From an uncultured Collinsella sp. (GTDB lineage: Bacteria; Actinomycetota; Coriobacteriia; Coriobacteriales; Coriobacteriaceae), in contig USNX01000002.1 of assembly GCA_900556205.1 (NCBI GenBank), positions 1-21,882 of the forward strand: a stretch of 21,882 nt of DNA, read 5' to 3'. Both the position numbers and the translations under genes were made by a program. Of the stretch, positions 12,014 to 19,414 are shown in pieces. Numbering within the stretch: the first letter of the stretch is position 1; every line of letters begins with the position of its first letter. The notes beneath the pieces are model-generated. The model had not been told where the DNA came from. It searched no databases and worked only from the letters and a program-made list of their open reading frames with translations.

Positions 12014-14509
12014 TTAGCTAATTCCCACAAACATGCAGCCCGAGGTCGCCCCGCGCAGGCGGGCAGCGGGCTTGCGACCTGCCTGCGCTGCCTCAATGGC
12101 GCGGCGGACACGAGCGACGGCACGGCCAATCTCATCGGCCTCGAGCAGGGTTCCGTCGACCATGAGACGGCGCACGCCGGCATCGAGCAGCTGTGGTACC
12201 TGCGGTGTGAGGTCGATGGGGTAGGCATCGTACAGGCGCGAGCGGCCATGGATGTCGGTACGCACGGGCATGACCTTGCCATCGATATTCTTGAGCGACA
12301 GCTTGCGGGCGCGCAGGCGGCAGTTGGCGCAATCGTGGATGCAGCCATTGGCCACCTGCAGGATGCAGTGCTCGCTCGTCATAACGCGCGGGCGGCCGAA
12401 CACAGTGATGCCCAGGGCTGCGGGCGCGGAGGTGCCAAGCGAGATAATCTCGTCGAGTGTGATCTCGGGCGAGAGCCAAAACGCACCGGCTCCGCGCTCG
12501 GCAAGTGCCTCCATGCAAGGCGTGTTGTGCACGGGCAGGCAAGAGCGAATCTCGGCCGTGGCGCCAACCTGGGCGGCCAGGGCAAGCTCGGAGATATTGC
12601 CAATAGCGACCGTGGCGCCGGCAACAACCCACGGGTCAACGCGGACGTGGTCAACGGCGCGGCAGACCTCATCGAGCACGGGTACGATGCCCTGCTCAAA
12701 CGCATCGGCGGGGGAGAGCTCGGCCGCATCGAGCGCGTCGGTGGTCATGTAGATGCTCGTTGCACCCTCCGCGCGCGCTGCTTCGGCGGCCTCGAGCGAG
12801 GTGACGGTGGCGCAGATCTGCGGCTCATCGCGGTAGTGCTCGGGCGCGGGGCGGGAATCACTGGTTACAATCGCCGGCAGCTCGAGCGTTTTCACGCGCT
12901 CCTCGTACGGCGCCAGAATGGTTTGCTCTAGCGCCTTGCAAGCGGCGGCGCGCACCTTGTGCACGGCGGAGAAGCCCATGCCGCAACCCTCGTCGAGGGT
13001 CACCTCAAAGCTCGCAGCTTCAAAGGGAGAGGAGCCCATACGCCCGACGTGCTCCACCAGATCGGATGCCTCGACGGCGCGGGTCTTGGCGGCCTCGACG
13101 GTGAAGCCCGTGGCCGTGGCCGTAAACGAAGGGTCGTCGCAGCAGGTGAGCGTCACGGTAAACGGCTCGCCCAGACGCGCCACAACGGACACGTCTACAG
13201 CTCGGCGGCGCAGCACATCGCGCTTGAGCGCGGCGCCGGCGGCGTCAATGGCGCGCTGGCTTCGAATCACGCGCACGCGGCAGCCCTCGGGCATGCTACG
13301 GGGCACGCGACACTCGATGACATCGCCGGCGGCGGCATCATCGGCGGCAATGGTGGTCAGGAACTGGTCAAACTCGTTATCGTGGCGAAGCTCCAGCAGG
13401 TCGCCCTTGCCCACGGGCTCAAACAACTCAATGCGGGCGATGGCGGCGCGGCGACGGCGGTCGTCGGGCTTGAGTCCGCGTACATCGCGGTTGGCTAGAC
13501 GGCTGCCCAGCACCGTGCCCACAATCTGGCCGCGGTTGTTGGAGCGCTCGTAGCTCATCATCTCGTCGTCCGAGGTGCCGTCTTGATAGGCGTGCGTAAA
13601 GTCGCGGTTAAAGCAGCGCTTGAGCTGGCGCTGGCGGGCGGCATCCTCATCCTTAGAGGTCGAAACATCGGCAAGCATGTCATCAATCTGATGACGGTAC
13701 ACGTCGACGATGGAATACACGTAATCGGGGGCCTTCATGCGGCCCTCGAGCTTGAGCGATGCGGCGCCGGCGTCATGCAGGCAGCGAACAAGCTGCGACG
13801 TGTTGGTGTCGCGCGGGCACAGCGCGCGCTCGCGACCGGCAGGGGAGAGCGAGCGGCCGTTCTCGTCAATTAGCTCGTAGGGTAGGCGGCAGGGCTGGGC
13901 GCACATGCCGCGGTTGGCCGAGCGGCCAGCCATGGCAAAGCTCGACAGCAGGCACAGACCCGAGTAGCAAAAGCAGATGGCGCCGTGGCTAAAGACCTCG
14001 AGGTCGACATCGGGCGCGGCGTTGTGAATGACGGCGATCTCGTCGATGGAGAGCTCGCGCGAGAGAGTCACGCGGTCGGCGCCCTGCTCGCGGCACCAAA
14101 GCGTTCCGCGGTCATCATGGATGTTCGCCTGGGTCGAGATATGCGTCTCGATGCCGGGCATAGTGCGCTTGACCTCAAAGAACAGGCCCCAGTCCTGGAT
14201 AATGAAGGCGTCGGCGCCCAGCGTGGAGCAGCGATGGATGAGTTGCAGCGCATCGCTCATCTCGGACTGCTTGATGACGATGTTTACCGTGACGTAGACG
14301 CGCGACCCGGCTAGATGCGCGGCGCGGCAGGCTTGCTCAAAGGCCTCGTCGGTAAAGTTGGTGGCCTTGCGGCGGGCGTTGAAGCTGCCCATGCCGCAGT
14401 AGATGGCGTCTGCCCCGGCGGCGAGTGCGGCGGCAAAGGGCTCGGGCCCTCCGGCGGGCGCCAAAAGCTCGGGTCTGCGGTTGGTGGTTCGACTGGCGGT
14501 TGCGGTCAT
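12014..14509 (-). CDS. U32 family protein with DUF3656, RlhA (YdcP)-like
   Basis: This 831-residue protein has the U32 'peptidase' fold. In E. coli the relative RlhA/YdcP is needed for hydroxylation of C2501 in 23S rRNA, and peptidase activity is doubtful for this branch. The N-terminus has ELLAPAGGPEPFAAALAAGA. The U32 signature EVFSHGAICFCYSGLCLLS is at about 171-189, with Cys179, Cys181, Cys186, Cys203 and Cys207 as likely Fe-S ligands or redox residues. A DUF3656-like middle follows, then a second U32-like half ending with the cysteine cluster CILQVANGCIHDCANC. ATG at 14509 was chosen because it has aaaggcagg before it; an in-frame TTG at 14539 lies against a TATACT box and has no ribosome-binding site. 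Co-transcription with a pseudouridine synthase supports an RNA-modification role. Confidence 0.88.
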   Translation of the reverse strand: MTATASRTTNRRPELLAPAGGPEPFAAALAAGADAIYCGMGSFNARRKATNFTDEAFEQACRAAHLAGSRVYVTVNIVIKQSEMSDALQLIHRCSTLGADAFIIQDWGLFFEVKRTMPGIETHISTQANIHDDRGTLWCREQGADRVTLSRELSIDEIAVIHNAAPDVDLEVFSHGAICFCYSGLCLLSSFAMAGRSANRGMCAQPCRLPYELIDENGRSLSPAGRERALCPRDTNTSQLVRCLHDAGAASLKLEGRMKAPDYVYSIVDVYRHQIDDMLADVSTSKDEDAARQRQLKRCFNRDFTHAYQDGTSDDEMMSYERSNNRGQIVGTVLGSRLANRDVRGLKPDDRRRRAAIARIELFEPVGKGDLLELRHDNEFDQFLTTIAADDAAAGDVIECRVPRSMPEGCRVRVIRSQRAIDAAGAALKRDVLRRRAVDVSVVARLGEPFTVTLTCCDDPSFTATATGFTVEAAKTRAVEASDLVEHVGRMGSSPFEAASFEVTLDEGCGMGFSAVHKVRAAACKALEQTILAPYEERVKTLELPAIVTSDSRPAPEHYRDEPQICATVTSLEAAEAARAEGATSIYMTTDALDAAELSPADAFEQGIVPVLDEVCRAVDHVRVDPWVVAGATVAIGNISELALAAQVGATAEIRSCLPVHNTPCMEALAERGAGAFWLSPEITLDEIISLGTSAPAALGITVFGRPRVMTSEHCILQVANGCIHDCANCRLRARKLSLKNIDGKVMPVRTDIHGRSRLYDAYPIDLTPQVPQLLDAGVRRLMVDGTLLEADEIGRAVARVRRAIEAAQAGRKPAARLRGATSGCMFVGIS

Positions 14510-14540
14510 ATCCTGCCTTTCAAAATGCTCAATAATCAAA

Positions 14541-14546
14541 AGTATA
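14541..14546 (-). promoter_or_regulatory. Candidate -10 box for the U32 operon
   Basis: On the minus strand the sequence reads TATACT, about 31 bp before the ATG at 14509, a good distance for a short leader. No convincing -35 hexamer is seen at 17 bp (ATCGCC), so the assignment is weak. Confidence 0.35.
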
Positions 14547-14659
14547 GTGGCGCCGTTGCGGCAGGCGATGCCCGTGCTCCAAGCGGGATAAAGTCTTCAG
14601 CAGCTTGGACTGGCTGCTCCACATGAGAACCGTTCAGCGGTTCGGGGAGACCGTTGGGC

Positions 14660-14694
14660 GATAAAATATTCTCGCAAGCTGATAATATTCTTGC
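14660..14694 (+). promoter_or_regulatory. Tandem operator-like repeat upstream of ridA
   Basis: GATAAAATATTCTCGCAA (14660-14677) is followed after three bases by GATAATATTCTTGCA (14681-14694), a near-direct repeat with about a two-turn period. TTGCAT (14691-14696) and TACCAT (14714-14719) with a 17-bp spacer could be a promoter overlapping the second copy. Further upstream, GAACCG/CGGTTC (14627-14643) forms a small hairpin. The region 14540-14808 is otherwise non-coding. Confidence 0.4.
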
Positions 14695-14808
14695 ATCAAA
14701 CAGAAACCTTGAGTACCATCCCAATCAAGCGCGGTGTTCAGACCGAACTGTGCCTCCCGGTGTGAACGCCGCGCTCACGCTCTCTCAACTGATCGTAAGG
14801 AGAAAAAC

Positions 14809-15186
14809 ATGAGCAAGACCGTCGTGTCTTCCGATAACGCACCCGCAGCCATCGGCCCGTATTCCCCCGGCATCCAGACCGGCAACATGGTGTTCCTGTC
14901 CGGCCAGCTGGGCATCGACCCCGCGACCGGCAAGCTGCCCGAGGGCGTCGAGGCCCAGGCTAAGCAGTCCCTTGCTAACGTCGAAGCCCTGCTGACTGCC
15001 GCCGGCGCCACCTTTGCCGATGTCGTCAAGACCACGGTCTACCTGGCCGACATCGCCGACTTTGCCGCCGTGAACGAGATTTATGCCTCCAAGTTCGAGG
15101 CCCCGTTCCCCGCACGCAGCGCTTTCCAGGTTGCCGCTCTTCCGGCTGGCGGTCTGGTCGAGATTGAGGTCGTCGCCGCTCTCTAA
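14809..15186 (+). CDS. ridA: RidA family enamine/imine deaminase
   Basis: RidA proteins are small trimeric enzymes that hydrolyse reactive enamines and imines such as 2-aminoacrylate, made by PLP enzymes, to keto acids and ammonia. The 125-residue length is typical. The sequence has AIGPYSPGIQTGNMVFLSGQ near the N-terminus, and PFPARSAFQVAALPAGGLVEIE at the end. It keeps the catalytic Arg103 and Glu120, counterparts of R105 and E120 in E. coli RidA, so it is probably active. The start is ATG at 14809, with taaggagaaa at good spacing; upstream in-frame codons (to 14734) have no ribosome-binding site. It is alone on its strand, ends at a terminator, and converges with the YheO-like regulator gene next to the purine cluster. 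Confidence 0.93.
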   Translation: MSKTVVSSDNAPAAIGPYSPGIQTGNMVFLSGQLGIDPATGKLPEGVEAQAKQSLANVEALLTAAGATFADVVKTTVYLADIADFAAVNEIYASKFEAPFPARSAFQVAALPAGGLVEIEVVAAL

Positions 15187-15216
15187 GGCGTTGGCAACAA
15201 CTAAACATGACATGCA

Positions 15217-15254
15217 AAAAGACCCTGCAGCGCGCGTGAGCTGCAGGGTCTTTT
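15217..15254. terminator. Bidirectional terminator between ridA and the YheO-like gene
   Basis: AAAAGACCCTGCAGC (15217-15231) and GCTGCAGGGTCTTTT (15240-15254) form a perfect 15-bp stem with an 8-base loop, ending in T on both strands. It serves both convergent genes. Confidence 0.92.
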
Positions 15255-15309
15255 GTCAAGCGATGCGGCAAAATAATCCGTTCTCCTCCGTCCCCAAGGG
15301 ATCAGTGGG

Positions 15310-15966
15310 TTAGCCTTCCTTGCGAACTTTTTGCAGGTAGCGGTAGACGCTGGGCTCCGAGATGCCCAGCGCGGTGGCAGCGCAGGCAACAGCGCCCTTG
15401 AGCATAAATACGCCATTGCCGTTAAGGTGGCGAATCACGTCCACGCGGTCGCTCTGACCAAGCGACGCCACATCCAGCCCGCGCGCGCTCAGCAACTCGG
15501 CAATGCTGCGGTCGATGAGCTCCTGTGTAGACTCCGAAAGACTTTCGACCTCGATAGACGCGGGCTCCGCCTGCCTAGGCGCAGCGTCGAAGCAAGCCAT
15601 GAGCTGCTGAGCTATGGCGTTGATAGAGCGTACCGTGGAAAGATCGGTGTTGACGCAGAGCATGCCGACGATCTCGTCATTCTCGCGGATAAAGTACGTC
15701 GCTGACTCCAACGTCTTGCCACCGGCACCGCGCCCCTCGTAGCCCGTAATAAACGGCAGGTCGCGATACTTGGCGTCGTGCATGATCTTGAGTGCCAGAT
15801 CGGTGGCGGGACCGCCGACCTTGCGGCCGCTCACGATGCCGTTGCGAATATCGACGATGGCGTGGTCGGGATCTGAGAAATCGTGCAGCACGATTTCGCT
15901 GTTCTTACCGAGTACCTGCTCCAGGAAATCGACCATCGGCAAAAAGCGACGTACGGTCTCGTTCAC
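15310..15966 (-). CDS. YheO/DauR-type transcriptional regulator (PAS + HTH)
   Basis: This 218-residue regulator has an N-terminal YheO-like PAS domain (FLPMVDFLEQVLGKNSEIVL through about residue 115) and a C-terminal HTH_22-type DNA-binding domain at about 186-218 (AATALGISEPSVYRYLQKVR). Relatives include DauR, which controls D-arginine catabolism, and many regulators beside amino acid or purine catabolic genes. The start was set at GTG 15966 because AAGGAG lies six bases upstream; the longer in-frame reading to 16107 would run through an AT-rich promoter region and has no ribosome-binding site. It is divergent from the NCS2 permease, so it probably controls the permease-ssnA-ygfK run. The ligand is unknown; a purine or degradation product is a guess from context. 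Confidence 0.85.
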   Translation of the reverse strand: MNETVRRFLPMVDFLEQVLGKNSEIVLHDFSDPDHAIVDIRNGIVSGRKVGGPATDLALKIMHDAKYRDLPFITGYEGRGAGGKTLESATYFIRENDEIVGMLCVNTDLSTVRSINAIAQQLMACFDAAPRQAEPASIEVESLSESTQELIDRSIAELLSARGLDVASLGQSDRVDVIRHLNGNGVFMLKGAVACAATALGISEPSVYRYLQKVRKEG

Positions 15967-16106
15967 GGGCAACTCCTTGGGGTGAAATCGAAAATGTTCA
16001 TAACAATTTTTTCTCATGGTAACACGCCATTCCTCATCTCGCATATTCGCAGGTACATTGCGTAATACAGACGAACGGTAGGAATTTGGCGGTAAACGGT
16101 CGACCA

Positions 16107-16187
16107 AAAGAATAGTTAGATGTTATTTTGACCAGACACTTTCTTGACCTGCGGAAATGCATTGTCTCAGCTCAAGAATAGTCTGAT
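16107..16187 (+). promoter_or_regulatory. Direct repeats in the divergent control region
   Basis: AAAGAATAGTTAGAT (16107-16121) and AAGAATAGTCTGAT (16174-16187) are near-identical and lie 67 bp apart. Between them, TTTTGACC (16126-16133) is echoed by TTCTTGACC (16141-16149). They are candidate sites for the YheO-like regulator. TTGTCT (16162-16167) with GATAAC (16185-16190) is a second possible promoter. Confidence 0.35.
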
Positions 16188-16202
16188 AACAAAAAATTAT
16201 TA

Positions 16203-16231
16203 TTGAGAATGAGAATCATCTTTAATACGAT
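16203..16231 (+). promoter_or_regulatory. Candidate permease promoter overlapped by a Fur-like box
   Basis: TTGAGA (16203-16208) and TACGAT (16226-16231) with a 17-bp spacer resemble a vegetative promoter. GAGAATGAGAATCATCTTT (16205-16223) matches the classical 19-bp Fur consensus at 14 of 19 positions, and TGAGAATGAGAATCA matches the 7-1-7 form at 11 of 14 defined positions. Binding there would cover the -35 box. Whether this organism uses Fur here is not shown. Confidence 0.5.
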
Positions 16232-16318
16232 ATGCAACGAAGGCACAACCTCAACCCCGCACTGCGTCACAATAGAGCGTTAGATGCGAAAACAACTATT
16301 TCGAGGATTGGTGGTCAA

Positions 16319-17713
16319 ATGACCCAGGAGACGGTTAAGAACGGCACTGAAGCCCTGTTCACTCGTGAAGGCATGCCTCCCGTTAAGGAAATGATCCCGT
16401 GTGCCCTTCAGCACGTACTGGCTTCGTTTGCCGGTATCATCACCCCGGCTGTCATCATGGCCGGCGTCTACGGCTTTAATAGCCAGCAGAGCACCGACAT
16501 CATCCAGGTCGCGCTCATTCTTTCGGCAATCGACACGGCCCTTCAGGCCTTCGCTCCCTTCCGTCGCATCGGCGGCGGCCTGCCCATCGTCATGGGCGTT
16601 TCGTTCGCGTTCCTCCCGGCCCTCCAGGCCATGGGTGCCTCGGGCTTTAGCTTTGGTGCGCTGCTGGGCGGCGAGATCGTCGGCGGCGCCGTCGCGGTCC
16701 TCTTTGGTCTGGCTTACAGCAAGATTAAGTGGCTATTCCCGCCCGTCGTGACCGGTACGGTCATCTTCTCCATTGGCGTCTCTCTCTATCCCACGGCTGT
16801 CAAGTATATGGCCGGCGGTATGGGTACGCCGCTGTGGGGCACCCCGCAGGCCTGGTGCGTCGCTCTTATCACCTTCGCCGTGGTCTTTGCGCTCGCCAAC
16901 TTTGGCAAGGGCACGCTCAAGCTGGGATCCGTGTTCTTTGGCATGATCGTTGGCATGATCGTTTCGATTCCCTTTGGCATGATCGACTTCTCCAGCGTCG
17001 CCACCGCTCAGGTCTTCGCCCTTCCCAAGCTCATGCCCTACGCGCTCGAGTTTGATCCCGAGGTCTGCATTACCCTCGCTGTCGTGTTCCCCATGGTCGC
17101 CATCCAGGTTATCGGTGACGTTTCCGCCGCCTGCCTGGGCTCCATCGACCGTATGCCCACCGAGCGCGAGCTCTCCGGCGCTATTGTGTCCCAGGGCCTC
17201 ACCTCTATGGTCGGCGGCCTGCTGGGCGGTCTTCCCACCAGCGCCCTTGGCCAGAACGTGGGCATCATCTGCTCCAACAAGGTCGTCAACAAGTGGGTCT
17301 TTGTGATCATCGCGGCCGTCTTTGCCATCGCCGGTCTGTTCCCGCAGCTCTCTGCCGTGCTCTCCGCCATCCCGCAGCCTGTCATCGGCGGCGCGACCGT
17401 CGGCGTCTTTGGCACCATCACCATGAACGGTGTGCGCATGTTCACCCGCGAGGGCCTCACGCAGCGCACCACCACCATCGTCGGCACCTCGGTCGTCTTT
17501 GGCCTGGGTATTTGGATGGCCAGCGGCTGCCTCGCCGGCGAGGGCATGCCCGCCTGGGTGTCCACCGTCATCGGCTCCAACGCCGTGACCCCCACCGCCA
17601 TCATGGCCATTGTCCTTAACCTGATCCTTCCGCAGACGCCGGTCGTGGCTCAGCACATCGATGCCGCCAAGGATGCCGCTGTGGATCTGGTCCTGCCCGA
17701 GAGCAAGAAGTAA
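16319..17713 (+). CDS. NCS2/NAT family purine permease (xanthine/urate type)
   Basis: This 464-residue inner-membrane symporter belongs to the nucleobase-ascorbate transporter family, with about 14 hydrophobic segments. Its place before ssnA and ygfK points to xanthine, urate or a related base. The signature region reads GQNVGIICSN: Gln312-Asn313-x-Gly315 are kept, but the usual Thr is Asn320. In the TM8 motif, normally E-x-x-G-D (E272/D276 in E. coli XanQ), the sequence is Q263-V-I-G-D267, so the substrate-contacting Glu is Gln. The substrate may therefore differ from XanQ-type carriers. The start is ATG at 16319 with ggtgg just upstream; an in-frame ATG at 16232 sits on the candidate promoter. 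A GC hairpin follows the stop and ssnA begins 196 bp later. Confidence 0.9.
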   Translation: MTQETVKNGTEALFTREGMPPVKEMIPCALQHVLASFAGIITPAVIMAGVYGFNSQQSTDIIQVALILSAIDTALQAFAPFRRIGGGLPIVMGVSFAFLPALQAMGASGFSFGALLGGEIVGGAVAVLFGLAYSKIKWLFPPVVTGTVIFSIGVSLYPTAVKYMAGGMGTPLWGTPQAWCVALITFAVVFALANFGKGTLKLGSVFFGMIVGMIVSIPFGMIDFSSVATAQVFALPKLMPYALEFDPEVCITLAVVFPMVAIQVIGDVSAACLGSIDRMPTERELSGAIVSQGLTSMVGGLLGGLPTSALGQNVGIICSNKVVNKWVFVIIAAVFAIAGLFPQLSAVLSAIPQPVIGGATVGVFGTITMNGVRMFTREGLTQRTTTIVGTSVVFGLGIWMASGCLAGEGMPAWVSTVIGSNAVTPTAIMAIVLNLILPQTPVVAQHIDAAKDAAVDLVLPESKK

Positions 17714-17730
17714 CCAATTCGGTGCTATTC

Positions 17731-17760
17731 GCCGGCGGACGCATCGCCTCGTCCGCCGGC
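17731..17760 (+). other. GC-rich hairpin between permease and ssnA
   Basis: GCCGGCGGACG (17731-17741) pairs perfectly with CGTCCGCCGGC (17750-17760). Smaller stems follow: GCGGC/GCCGC (17766-17780) and AAAGGG/CCCTTT (17786-17802). There is no T-run, so full termination is unlikely. mRNA stabilisation or processing inside the operon fits better. The 196-bp gap otherwise holds no gene. Confidence 0.55.
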
Positions 17761-17909
17761 GCCATGCGGCGCCAAGCCGCACTTCAAAGGGCTTGTCCCT
17801 TTGGTGAAGCGTTGACGGGAGAGGGCCCGTTTCCGGTGTAGGCCGGCGCTTCGCACTTCCGCCATGTCAGAGGTGTCAAACCCCGCCCCTGATGTTGAAG
17901 GGAGCATTT

Positions 17910-19265
17910 ATGCTTCTGGTCGCTAACGGTTCCGTCTTTACCCGCAACGCTCAGACTCCGTTTATTCCCAACGGTGCGGTCGCCATTGACGGAGATACGA
18001 TCGTCGAAGTGGGCCCCGAGCGCGAGCTCAAGGCCAAGTACCCGGATGCCGAGTACGTCGACGCCCAGGGCAACCTCATCATGCCCGGACTTATCAACTG
18101 CCACACCCACATCTACTCGGGTCTGGCCCGCGGCCTTGCCATTAAGGGCTGCAACCCCACCAACTTCCTGGAGAATCTTGAGCAGCAGTGGTGGAAGATT
18201 GACGACAACCTGACGCTCGACGGCACCAAGGCCAGCGCCTATGCCACGATTCTGGATTCCATCCGCGACGGCGTCACCACGATCTTCGATCACCACGCGA
18301 GCTTCTGCGAGATTCCGGGCAGCCTCTTTACCATTAAGGACGCCGCTCAGGAGCTGGGCATGCGTTCGTGCCTGTGCTACGAGGTTTCCGACCGCCGCGG
18401 CCAGGAAAAGTGCGATCAGGCCATTGCCGAGAACGCCGAATTTGCCCAGTGGGCCGCCAAGGAGCGTCGCGATAACGACAACCACATGATCGCCGCCATG
18501 TTTGGCGGTCACGCCACCTTTACGCTGTCGGACGAGACCATGGACAAGATGGCCGAGGCCAACAACGGCCTGACCGGCTTCCACATCCATGTGTGCGAGG
18601 GCATGAATGACGTTTGGGACTCCCGCCTCAACCGCGGCGGCATCAGCCCCGTCGAGCGCCTGCTGCAGCACAACCTGCTGGGTCCCGACACCATGCTGGG
18701 TCACTGCATCCACGTGACGCCTGCCGAGATGGATATCGTCAAGGAGTCCGGCACCTGGCTCGTCAACAACCCCGAATCCAATATGGGCAACGCCGTGGGC
18801 TGCGCCCCCGTGCTCGAGTTCTTCCGCCGCGGCATCCCCGTGTGCATGGGCACCGACGCCTACACCCACGATATGCTCGAGAGCCTCAAGGTCTTCTTGA
18901 TCATCCAGCGCCACAACGCCGCCATGCCCAACGTGGGCTGGTGCGAGGCCATGACGATGCTGTTCGAGAACAACGCCAAGATGGCGAGCAAGTACTTCGA
19001 TCGCAAGCTCGGCGTGCTCGAGGCCGGCGCTGCCGCCGACGTCATCGTCATGGACTACAAGCCCTTTACGCCGCTGAGCGAGGAGAACATCGACGGCCAC
19101 ATGCTCTTTGGCATGATGGGCAAAAACTGCCGCACCACCATCATCAACGGCCGCGTCCTGTACAAGGATCGCGAGTTCGTTGGCATTGATGAGGACAAGA
19201 TCAACGCGTGGACCATGGCTGAGTCCAAGAAGCTCTGGAGCACGCTCAACGATCGCACCTACTAA
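17910..19265 (+). CDS. ssnA: SsnA-type amidohydrolase (putative aminohydrolase)
   Basis: This 451-residue cytoplasmic metal-dependent hydrolase belongs to the amidohydrolase superfamily, branch of guanine deaminase and chlorohydrolase-like enzymes; E. coli SsnA is of similar size. Expected metal ligands are all present: His65 and His67 (NCHTH), His227 in HIHVCE with the catalytic Glu230, His265 (GHCIH) and Asp316 (GTDAYTHD). SsnA genes travel with ygfK and xanthine-dehydrogenase-like genes, and are part of the gene set linked to anaerobic urate/purine breakdown in gut bacteria. The exact reaction is not settled. The start is ATG at 17910 behind gaaggga; an in-frame ATG at 17892 would put that site inside the gene. 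It lies between the permease and ygfK, with GC hairpins in both gaps. Confidence 0.93.
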   Translation: MLLVANGSVFTRNAQTPFIPNGAVAIDGDTIVEVGPERELKAKYPDAEYVDAQGNLIMPGLINCHTHIYSGLARGLAIKGCNPTNFLENLEQQWWKIDDNLTLDGTKASAYATILDSIRDGVTTIFDHHASFCEIPGSLFTIKDAAQELGMRSCLCYEVSDRRGQEKCDQAIAENAEFAQWAAKERRDNDNHMIAAMFGGHATFTLSDETMDKMAEANNGLTGFHIHVCEGMNDVWDSRLNRGGISPVERLLQHNLLGPDTMLGHCIHVTPAEMDIVKESGTWLVNNPESNMGNAVGCAPVLEFFRRGIPVCMGTDAYTHDMLESLKVFLIIQRHNAAMPNVGWCEAMTMLFENNAKMASKYFDRKLGVLEAGAAADVIVMDYKPFTPLSEENIDGHMLFGMMGKNCRTTIINGRVLYKDREFVGIDEDKINAWTMAESKKLWSTLNDRTY

Positions 19266-19280
19266 TTCACAAGTAGATTC

Positions 19281-19316
19281 GCGCGCGTCGGATGTTTCGC
19301 CGCATCCGGCGCGCGC
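19281..19316 (+). other. GC-rich hairpin between ssnA and ygfK
   Basis: GCGCGCGTCGGATG (19281-19294) pairs with CATCCGGCGCGCGC (19303-19316), a 14-bp stem with one T-G wobble and an 8-base loop. GCGCT/AGCGC and CGCCCG/CGGGCG stems follow before the ygfK ribosome-binding site. There is no T-tail. It is similar in shape and place to the hairpin after the permease gene. Confidence 0.55.
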
Positions 19317-19414
19317 ATAGGCGGCCTCCGCGGGGTCGCCGGCGCTGTGCTAGCGCTACACCGTATTTGCGCCCGTCGCGCGGTCTCGCCGGGCGTTACA
19401 GAGAGGAGCTCATT

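Noticed and set aside
14510..14539. Ten-residue N-terminal extension of the U32 protein from a TTG codon
   Set aside because: The TTG has no ribosome-binding site and lies against a TATACT box, while the ATG at 14509 has a good site.
14585..14660. A tRNA-like or T-box-like sequence
   Set aside because: GGTTCGGGGA resembles a T-loop, but no acceptor or anticodon stem could be placed, and the T-box core sequences are missing. Only small hairpins remain.
16733..17782. A long minus-strand open frame opposite the permease
   Set aside because: The product is rich in His, Gly and Asp with no domain, and it is a shadow of the NCS2 gene on the plus strand.
17714..17909. Purine-sensing riboswitch before ssnA
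   Set aside because: The gap is structured, but none of the conserved core sequences of known purine riboswitches were found; the stems look like plain GC hairpins.
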